Positions 58,492 to 64,000 of a stretch of DNA of 64,000 nucleotides are shown here, piece after piece (the stretch's first letter is position 1; each line of letters starts with the position of its first letter). The stretch covers positions 248,001-312,000 of the forward strand of contig NZ_JABSNP010000004.1 in the NCBI RefSeq assembly GCF_013294115.1, given 5' to 3'. This stretch comes from Hymenobacter caeli (lineage in GTDB: Bacteria; Bacteroidota; Bacteroidia; Cytophagales; Hymenobacteraceae). A program made the position numbers and the translations under genes. The notes beneath the pieces are model-generated. The model was not told the origin of the DNA and ran no database searches. It worked only from the letters and a program-made list of their open reading frames with translations.

Positions 58492-59065
58492 AGTAAGGCG
58501 GGTTTACGGACATTTTCTTCCGTAGGTTTATCAGGGCGTAGCGCATGCGCCCCAACGCGGTGTTGATGCTCACGCCAGTGGCATCGGCAATCTCCTGGAA
58601 GCTCAGGTCGCCGTAGTGGCGCATGAGCAGCACTTCTTTTTGCGCCGGGGGCAGCTCCTGGATGAGCTGCCGCAGGCGGGCGTGAGTTTCTTCGCGGGCC
58701 AGGGCGTCGTCGGCCCCCTCTTCCGAGTGGGCGAGCGAGTTGGCCAGGGGCCCGTCGCCGTCGAGGCTGAGGTGGGGCGTGCGCTTGCCGCGGCGAAAGG
58801 CGTCGATGGCCAGGTTGTGCGCGATGCGGCACAGCCAGGGGCCAAACTTGCCTTCGTCGTTGTAGCGGCCGCTTTTCAGCACGTGAATGGCTTTGATAAA
58901 CGCGTCTTGGAGGAGGTCTTCGGCCACATCCTCGTCGCGCACGATGAGCAAAATAGTGGTGTAGGCCCGGCTCCGGTGCCGCTCAAGCAGCAACGCGAAG
59001 GCGGATTCCTGGCCAGCCAGGTATAGCGAAACGAGCGCGGAATCGCTCAGCTGCGTGGGTTCCAT
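58430..59065 (-). CDS. ECF sigma factor (RNA polymerase sigma-70 family)
   Basis: A 211-residue extracytoplasmic-function sigma factor. Region 2 (about 12-85) has LYLAGQESAFALLLERHRSRAYTTILLIVRDEDVAEDLLQDAFIKAI and GKFGPWLCRIAHNLAIDAFRRGKR. Region 4 (about 125-185) has LRQLIQELPPAQKEVLLMRHYGDLSFQEIADATGVSINTALGRMRYALINLRKKM. A C-terminal tail of about 30 residues, overlapped by the next gene, is unusual. Its likely partner is the 76-residue protein. Confidence 0.94.
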   Translation of the reverse strand: MEPTQLSDSALVSLYLAGQESAFALLLERHRSRAYTTILLIVRDEDVAEDLLQDAFIKAIHVLKSGRYNDEGKFGPWLCRIAHNLAIDAFRRGKRTPHLSLDGDGPLANSLAHSEEGADDALAREETHARLRQLIQELPPAQKEVLLMRHYGDLSFQEIADATGVSINTALGRMRYALINLRKKMSVNPPYYDSNLTLFDPAALRVQRIAS

Positions 59066-59309
59066 AAAGGACTACGGATAAGGAGAACGTAGAGCTTCGG
59101 CCGATAGTATGCAGCTAAGAGAGTAAAAGAAAATAATAAAGGAGATACCAGCTTTAACCGTAGGGTTGCAAGCTCTTGCCAAATGTAGCGGCAGTCTTAG
59201 GGCTTCCGCAAGCCATTCTGAGTAAAGATGCCAAAATATTTTTAGGAAGGGCGCAACCTTCCCCAAAACTTCATTTGCCCGCCGCCCGCCGCCCGCGCCC
59301 CGGCCCGCG

Positions 59310-59702
59310 TCAAGCGTCGGCCCGGGCCAGCCACGCGTGGGCCGAGGCCTCGTCGGTGAAGGTAGCGATGCGGCAATCGGTATCGGCGGCCGACACGGTG
59401 GCCACTACGGACTGCCGGGCCCGCAGCGGCGATATTAAAAACGCCAGCCGCACCGGGGCGGCGTAGCGGCCCCGCAGCCCGGGTGCAAAAGTGGTGCCGA
59501 ACCAGGCGTTGACCGCCGGCTCAATCACGTCTTCGCGGCGGCGCAGGTCCAGCAGCCAGCGGCCGCACTGGGCCGCGTCGGCGGCGGCCAGCACAGCCTG
59601 GTAGCCGGCCTGAAGTTCCTGGGGCGTGACTTCGCGCTGCCAGCGGGCGATGAGGGCCGGCAGGTCGGGGCGAAACACGAGGTCGAGGCCGTGGCTGGAC
59701 AT
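59310..59702 (-). CDS. Conserved hypothetical protein, STAS/SpoIIAA-like size
   Basis: A 130-residue cytosolic protein from the ATG at 59702 (MSSHGLDLVFRPDLPALIARW). The frame stays open for 398 more codons upstream inside the MFS gene and that part is a shadow. The core, WQREVTPQELQAGYQAVLAAADAAQCGRWLLDLRRREDV, then PVRLAFLISPLRARQ and CRIATFTDEASAHAWLAR, recalls small STAS-like proteins common in Hymenobacter. No function is known. It is divergent from the MFS gene. Confidence 0.75.
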   Translation of the reverse strand: MSSHGLDLVFRPDLPALIARWQREVTPQELQAGYQAVLAAADAAQCGRWLLDLRRREDVIEPAVNAWFGTTFAPGLRGRYAAPVRLAFLISPLRARQSVVATVSAADTDCRIATFTDEASAHAWLARADA

Positions 59703-59783
59703 GAAGGAAATAGACGCTTGCCGCAAGGTAGGCGCTGGCCACAGCCAAGGCAAGCGCCACCGTGGCGGGGAAAGCGGCGGCTC

Positions 59784-59791
59784 TACCTTTG
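59784..59791 (+). promoter_or_regulatory. -7 element for the MFS transporter
   Basis: TACCTTTG matches TAnnTTTG exactly, 37 nt before the ATG at 59829. No TTTG is found at the -33 position. Confidence 0.55.
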
Positions 59792-59828
59792 CCCGGGGCC
59801 CAAAATTGCGCTGGCTCCGCGTTTTTGT

Positions 59829-61169
59829 ATGAGCCCTGCTGCCCCCCACGACCCCTACGCGGCCCTGCGCCTGCCCGACTTTCGCCGCCTGATTACCGCC
59901 CGGGTGCTGTTCACGGCCGCCACCCAAATCCAGGGCGTGGTGGTGGGCTGGCAAATTTTCAAGCTCACCAACGACCCGCTGGCCCTGGGCCTCATCGGGC
60001 TGGCCGAAGCCATTCCCAGCATCACGGTGTCGCTGTACGCCGGGCACGTGGCCGATTCGGTGCGGCGCAAAAAAATTATCGTGCCCACGGTGGCCGTGCT
60101 GTTTTTGTGCGCGGCCACGCTGCTGTGGCTCTCGCTGCCGGCGCAGCGGGCGCTGCTGCTGGGCGGGCACCTCTACGTGGAAATGCTGCACGCCACCTTC
60201 GTGTGGCCGCTGTACCTGGTGCTGTTCGTGAGCGGCATTGCGCGGGGCTTCCTGGGGCCGGCCCTGTTTTCGTTCATGCCCCAGCTGCTGCCCGACCGGG
60301 CCCTGCTGCCCAACGCCGTGACGTGGAACTCGACCACCTGGCAGGCCGCCTCGGTGGTGGGCGCGGCCACGGGCGGGGCCCTGCTCACGCTGGGCCTCGA
60401 CGTGGCCTACGGGGTAGACGTCGTGCTCGAAGGCCTGGCCCTGGTGCTGTTCATCACCATCGCCAGCCGCGAGCTGCCGCCCATCGAGGGCGAGCGGCTG
60501 ACGCTGGGCGAGAGCATCATGAGCGGCACTAAATTCATCTTCGGCAACCAGATTGTGCTGGCCGCGCTGTCGCTGGACTTGTTCGCGGTGCTCTTCGGCG
60601 GGGCGGTGGCGCTGCTGCCCATTTTCGCTTCCAAAGAGATGCTGAACGTGGGGCCCGCCGGCCTGGGCTACATGCGGGCCGCCCCCGCCGTGGGCACGGC
60701 CCTGATGGCGGTGTGGCTCACGTTTTCGCCCCTGCGCAAGGGGGCCGGCCGCAAGCTGCTGTGGGCCGTGGCGGGCTTTGGGGCCGCCACCATCGGGTTT
60801 GCGCTCTCGCACAACATCTACCTGTCGCTGCTCATGCTTTTCCTCACGGGCGTATTCGATTCGGTGTCGGTAATTGTGCGCTCCACGCTCATCCACACCT
60901 ACACGCCGGAGTACATGAAAGGGCGCGTGTCGGCCGTGAACAACATCTTCATCGGCTCCAGCAACGAGATTGGGGCCTTCGAGAGCGGCGCGGCGGCCAA
61001 GGTGCTGGGCACGGCCTCAAGCGTCATCTTCGGCGGCCTGATGACGCTGGGCGTGGTGGCCTTCACCGCCTGGCGGGCCCCCAAGCTGCGGGGCCTGGAA
61101 ATGGGCGCGGGCAAAAAACCGGCCCCCGACCTGCCGGAGCCCGAGCCGGCTCAGTCGCAGCGCACGTAA
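59829..61169 (+). CDS. MFS transporter, EntS-like (DHA3) family
   Basis: A 446-residue inner-membrane transporter from the ATG at 59829, with about 12 helices. The N-terminus, LRLPDFRRLITARVLFTAATQIQGVVVGWQIFKLTNDPLALGLIGLAEAIPS, and the cytoplasmic loop YAGHVADSVRRKKIIV (motif A-like) match the MFS_3/EntS-type exporters. A second half-repeat contains VSVIVRSTLIHTYTPEYMKGRVSAVNNIFIGSSNEIGAFESG. Substrate is unknown; EntS exports enterobactin in E. coli. Its 3' end overlaps the convergent HhH gene by 19 bp. Confidence 0.9.
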   Translation: MSPAAPHDPYAALRLPDFRRLITARVLFTAATQIQGVVVGWQIFKLTNDPLALGLIGLAEAIPSITVSLYAGHVADSVRRKKIIVPTVAVLFLCAATLLWLSLPAQRALLLGGHLYVEMLHATFVWPLYLVLFVSGIARGFLGPALFSFMPQLLPDRALLPNAVTWNSTTWQAASVVGAATGGALLTLGLDVAYGVDVVLEGLALVLFITIASRELPPIEGERLTLGESIMSGTKFIFGNQIVLAALSLDLFAVLFGGAVALLPIFASKEMLNVGPAGLGYMRAAPAVGTALMAVWLTFSPLRKGAGRKLLWAVAGFGAATIGFALSHNIYLSLLMLFLTGVFDSVSVIVRSTLIHTYTPEYMKGRVSAVNNIFIGSSNEIGAFESGAAAKVLGTASSVIFGGLMTLGVVAFTAWRAPKLRGLEMGAGKKPAPDLPEPEPAQSQRT

Positions 61170-62167
61170 GGCCGCAGCTTCTCCCAGTCGGCGGGCTTGA
61201 GGGTGGGAATTTGCTTCAGGTCTTCGGCGCTGCGGTAGGGGCCGTGCTGCTTGCGGTAGGCCACGAGGAGGCGGGCCAACCCTTTGCGGATGTAGGGGTG
61301 CAGGTACAGCTCGTCGAACGAGGCGGTGTTCACGTTCACCAGCTGGGGCGCGAAGCCGGGGCGCACAAACGTGTACTTGCGCAGGCTGTCCACGAGGTCG
61401 GGCGCGTCGCGCAGCACGAACACCTCGCCCAGCTGGTCGGGCCGCACGTAGCCGCCCAGCTGGTTGCGGTACTGCACCACCCACTTGGCCCGCCCGGCCC
61501 CAATGCCCCGGATTTGCATCAGCTGCGTGGTGTCGGCCGCGTTCAGGTCGAAGGGCTGAAGGTGCTTGGGCTTACCAGGGAACTTGCCGGTGCTGGCAAA
61601 CGGCGGCAACTTGCCCGGCCCCCCGGCCGCGTAGGCCGGCCGAGGGGCCCGGGCCGGCAGCGCGTCGGGCAGCTGCATGAACGGGGCCAGCCGCTGGTAC
61701 ACCGAGTCTTCCAGCCCGTACATCTTCTGGATTTGCGCCTTGGCGCGGAAGCCGCCCGCCGCGTCGCGGTACTTCACGATGCGCCCGGCCACGAAGTGCG
61801 GCACGCCCCGGGCCTCCCAGCCCGCGGCCGTGAGAGCGTTGGGGTCGAAGGGCCCCGGGGGCACCCGCGCCACTGCCGGGTAGCGGACGGCTCGGCCCTC
61901 GCGCGGGGCGTCGGCCCGGCCCGGGGCCCGGTTGCCGGCCAGGTCGGCCGCCAGCTGGTCGAGCCGCCGCTGGTCGTCGGCGGGCAGGTACTGCGGCTGG
62001 GCCGGGTGCCAGAGCAGCGGCAGCAGTAGGGCCCCGGCCAGCACCAGCAGCAGCCCCACCATGCCCCGCGCCTCGGCCCGCGAGTAGCCCATGTAGCGCC
62101 GCACCCAGCGCAGGGGGCCCCCGGCGGGGCGGCGCGGCGGGCGCGGAACGGTGGGCGGGGTGGGCAT
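61151..62167 (-). CDS. Membrane-anchored helix-hairpin-helix (ComEA-like) protein
   Basis: A 338-residue protein. A basic/Pro head is followed by one membrane helix (about 36-54, GMVGLLLVLAGALLLPLLW) and then three helix-hairpin-helix units: about 107-160 (FDPNALTAAGWEARGVPHFVAGRIVKYRDAAGGF), 205-265 (FDLNAADTTQLMQIRGIGAGRAKWVVQYRNQLGGY) and 275-335 (VNVNTASFDELYLHPYIRKGLARLLVAYRKQHGPY). There is no nuclease domain. HhH domains bind DNA non-specifically; periplasmic location suggests DNA uptake or a scaffold role, as in ComEA. It is 61 bp after the alpha-galactosidase stop. Confidence 0.87.
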   Translation of the reverse strand: MPTPPTVPRPPRRPAGGPLRWVRRYMGYSRAEARGMVGLLLVLAGALLLPLLWHPAQPQYLPADDQRRLDQLAADLAGNRAPGRADAPREGRAVRYPAVARVPPGPFDPNALTAAGWEARGVPHFVAGRIVKYRDAAGGFRAKAQIQKMYGLEDSVYQRLAPFMQLPDALPARAPRPAYAAGGPGKLPPFASTGKFPGKPKHLQPFDLNAADTTQLMQIRGIGAGRAKWVVQYRNQLGGYVRPDQLGEVFVLRDAPDLVDSLRKYTFVRPGFAPQLVNVNTASFDELYLHPYIRKGLARLLVAYRKQHGPYRSAEDLKQIPTLKPADWEKLRPYVRCD

Positions 62168-62228
62168 CTTTTGGGTTTCTGGAAAAGGGCGTGGAAACGC
62201 GAAGGTGCGTCGAGGCCCCAGTGGGCCG

Positions 62229-64000
62229 CTACTCCGCCGTCAGCTCCAGCACGTGGCTGGTGAGGGCCCGGGCCTCGTCGTCCGACACTTTTAGGCCCAC
62301 TTGCATCAGGTAATCCCCGGAGTAGGTTTGGCCCTGGTCGGCGAGGCGGGAGGTGGTGCCGGGCACGAGGTTGGTTTCGGCCACGCGGTAGCGCCGGGCG
62401 GGGTCGAGGCCCTGCAGGCGCACGCGCAGCACCGTTTCGTGGAAGCGGGTGTGCAGGTTATAGGCGAAGAGCACGGCGCGGGCCCGGTCGGCGGCCACGT
62501 ACAGCACTACGGGTTGGTTGCTTTCGTAGGGCGAGCGGAGGCGGTACTGGTCGCCCTGCCAGATGACGGGGCTCAGGCGCTTGTATTCTTTCACGGCCTG
62601 CTGGCTGAAGGCCAGCTCGGCGGGCGTGAGCTTGGCCAGGTCCACGTCGTAGCCCAGCCGGCCCATCATGGCCACGTCGGTGCGGAATTTCAGCGACTGC
62701 TGCGGGTTCCAGTTCGTGACGTGGCAGGCCAGCGTGAGCGCGGGGAAGAAGTTGGAATAGCCCCACTGGATGAACACGCGCTCCGCGGCGTCGGTGTTGT
62801 CGGAGGGCCAGAACTCGGTGAAGTACTTCAGGGCCCCGTAGTCGGTGCGGCCCCCGCCGCCCGAGCACAGCATGATGGGTACGTGCGGGTACTGCTGCCG
62901 CAGCCGCTCGCACACCTTGTAGAAGCCGCGCACGTAGTCAACGTACAGGTGCGACTGGTCCGCGCCCAGGTACTGCGAGTAGGCGTTGGTCATGGGCCGG
63001 TTGCAGTCCCACTTCACGTAGGCCAGGCCGGGGTTTTGGGTAAACACGTCGGCTACGGTGTGGAACACGAAGTCCTGCACTTTGGGGTTGGTCAGGTCCA
63101 GCACCAGCTGGTTGCGGCTGAGGTCTTCGGGGCGGTTGGGCAGCTTCAGCAGCCAGTCGGGGTGTTTTTCGTACAGCTCGCTCTTGGGGTTCACCATTTC
63201 GGGCTCCAGCCAGATGCCGAACTTGATGCCGTTTTTGGTGGCCTCCTGCACCAGGTGGCCCAGGCCGTTGGGCAGCTTGGTGCGCGTGGGCTGCCAGTCG
63301 CCGAGGCCGGCGTTGTCGGCGCTGCGCGGGTACTTGTTGCCAAACCAGCCGTCGTCGAGCAAAAACAGGTCCACGCCCAGCCTGCCGGCGTCGGCCATGA
63401 TGGCGTCCAGCTTGGGCTCGTTGAAATCGAAAAACGTCGATTCCCAGTTGTTGAGCAGCGTCAGGCGGGGCTGGGTGCCGTCGAGCACACCGTAGCGGCG
63501 GGCCCAGCGGTGCAGGTTGCGCGAGGCCTGGCCCTTGCCCTGGGTGCTGTAAGTGAAGATGAATTCGGGCGTGACGAACGGCGTGTTGGGGGCCAGCGTG
63601 TAGGCCGAGGCGTAGGGGTTGATGCCCGCCGAGAGGCGCAGGTCGTTCTGGTTGTCCAGCTCAAAGGCCAGGCGGAAGTTGCCCGTCCAGCCCAGGGTGC
63701 CGGCCAGCACCTCGCCGCTGGTTTCGTCGGCCGCCTTGCCTAGGGCCAGGAAAAAGGCCGGCGTCTGGTACACGTCGGCCCGGGCGCCGAGCTTGCTGTC
63801 GACGACCTTGATGCCGCTGGTGAGCGGGGCCTCCTGCTGCCGCATCTCCTCGGCCCAGTCGCCGTGGAACTGCGTGAGCCAGTACTGCGGGGCCTGCAAA
63901 TGCAGCATGGCCGAGGCGTAGTGGTTTAGCACCAATGCCTTGCGCTCCTGGTGCTTGATTTCGGTCCAGGTTTTGATGACGTCTTCCGCCGCGTAGGCGG
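62229..64000 (-). CDS. Alpha-galactosidase, GH36 family (N-terminus beyond window)
   Basis: The frame is open to the window edge, with coding sequence beginning AYAAEDVIKTWTEIKHQERKAL at 64000; the upstream part is missing. The 590-residue fragment contains the late N-terminal sandwich domain, then the TIM barrel: LLNNWESTFFDFNEPKL, LFLLDDGWFG, GIKFGIWLEPEMVNPKSELY, YVKWDCNRP with the nucleophile Asp, and CSGGGGRTDYGALKYFTEFWPSDNTDA with the acid/base Asp. A C-terminal beta-domain follows (LRVRLQGLDPARRYRVAE). It hydrolyses terminal alpha-galactosides such as melibiose or raffinose. Confidence 0.94.
   Translation of the reverse strand, partial: AYAAEDVIKTWTEIKHQERKALVLNHYASAMLHLQAPQYWLTQFHGDWAEEMRQQEAPLTSGIKVVDSKLGARADVYQTPAFFLALGKAADETSGEVLAGTLGWTGNFRLAFELDNQNDLRLSAGINPYASAYTLAPNTPFVTPEFIFTYSTQGKGQASRNLHRWARRYGVLDGTQPRLTLLNNWESTFFDFNEPKLDAIMADAGRLGVDLFLLDDGWFGNKYPRSADNAGLGDWQPTRTKLPNGLGHLVQEATKNGIKFGIWLEPEMVNPKSELYEKHPDWLLKLPNRPEDLSRNQLVLDLTNPKVQDFVFHTVADVFTQNPGLAYVKWDCNRPMTNAYSQYLGADQSHLYVDYVRGFYKVCERLRQQYPHVPIMLCSGGGGRTDYGALKYFTEFWPSDNTDAAERVFIQWGYSNFFPALTLACHVTNWNPQQSLKFRTDVAMMGRLGYDVDLAKLTPAELAFSQQAVKEYKRLSPVIWQGDQYRLRSPYESNQPVVLYVAADRARAVLFAYNLHTRFHETVLRVRLQGLDPARRYRVAETNLVPGTTSRLADQGQTYSGDYLMQVGLKVSDDEARALTSHVLELTAE

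Noticed and set aside
59703..60896. N-terminal extension of the 130-residue minus-strand gene
   Set aside because: It is antisense to the MFS transporter and low in complexity; the ATG at 59702 gives a compact domain.
1..64000. tRNA, rRNA, CRISPR, prophage, transposase or riboswitch signals
   Set aside because: None was seen on reading both strands; repeats present are inverted, not regularly spaced direct repeats.

Overview
The window is chromosomal DNA of a high-GC (about 60-65% by eye) member of the Bacteroidota, most likely a Hymenobacter-like cytophagale. The indicators are DUF6089 barrels next to uppS-bamA-ompH-ompH, an ExbB-ExbD-ExbD-TonB energy operon, gliding-motility lipoproteins GldB and GldD, a COX24-like micro-ribosomal protein beside RNase G, and promoters with the Bacteroidota -7 motif TAnnTTTG. 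No tRNA, rRNA, CRISPR array, prophage or insertion sequence was seen. Nearly all of the window is dense housekeeping sequence.

Layout. 1-9,100: a partial outer-membrane protein, NAD kinase, two DUF6089 proteins, then an envelope-biogenesis operon (uppS, bamA, two ompH/skp) and an RluD-type pseudouridine synthase. 9,100-15,600 (minus strand): an energy-transduction operon (ExbB-like, two ExbD, TonB) followed by a small membrane protein, a PstS-like lipoprotein and a TPR protein, with a promoter about 190 nt upstream of the first gene. 15,600-30,400: mazG, glmM, a cysteine desulfurase, two membrane proteins (one DUF2157), a PRC-barrel protein, der, era, an AraC regulator, hemH, murQ and a cytochrome-b5-like protein. 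30,480-35,300 (minus): ackA, pta and an arginase-fold protein with altered metal ligands.

35,480-44,040 is a fatty-acid degradation locus: long-chain acyl-CoA synthetase, a MarR regulator, fadN (hydroxyacyl-CoA dehydrogenase/enoyl-CoA hydratase), fadA (thiolase), a low-GC YggL-like gene and fadE (acyl-CoA dehydrogenase). Three copies of an 18-bp imperfect palindrome (TAGTAnGCnnGCCTAACA) lie upstream of marR and fadE and nowhere else that I saw. I read them as the operator of this MarR regulator.

44,100-64,000: a secreted protein of unknown function, recG, gldD, ssb, mutY, HU, a TPR protein, a 29-residue COX24/bS22-like ORF, RNase E/G with a structured leader, a barrel protein, gldB, a glycosyltransferase, nth, an ECF sigma factor with a small partner, an MFS exporter, a helix-hairpin-helix protein and a partial GH36 alpha-galactosidase.

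The main unexplained structure is a set of about eleven intergenic inverted repeats. Most consist of short words repeated within each arm. Most fill the space between the stop codon of one gene and the start codon of the next gene in the same direction. Ordinary GC-hairpin plus T-run terminators are mostly found between convergent genes instead. All statements rest on reading the sequence; no database search was run.
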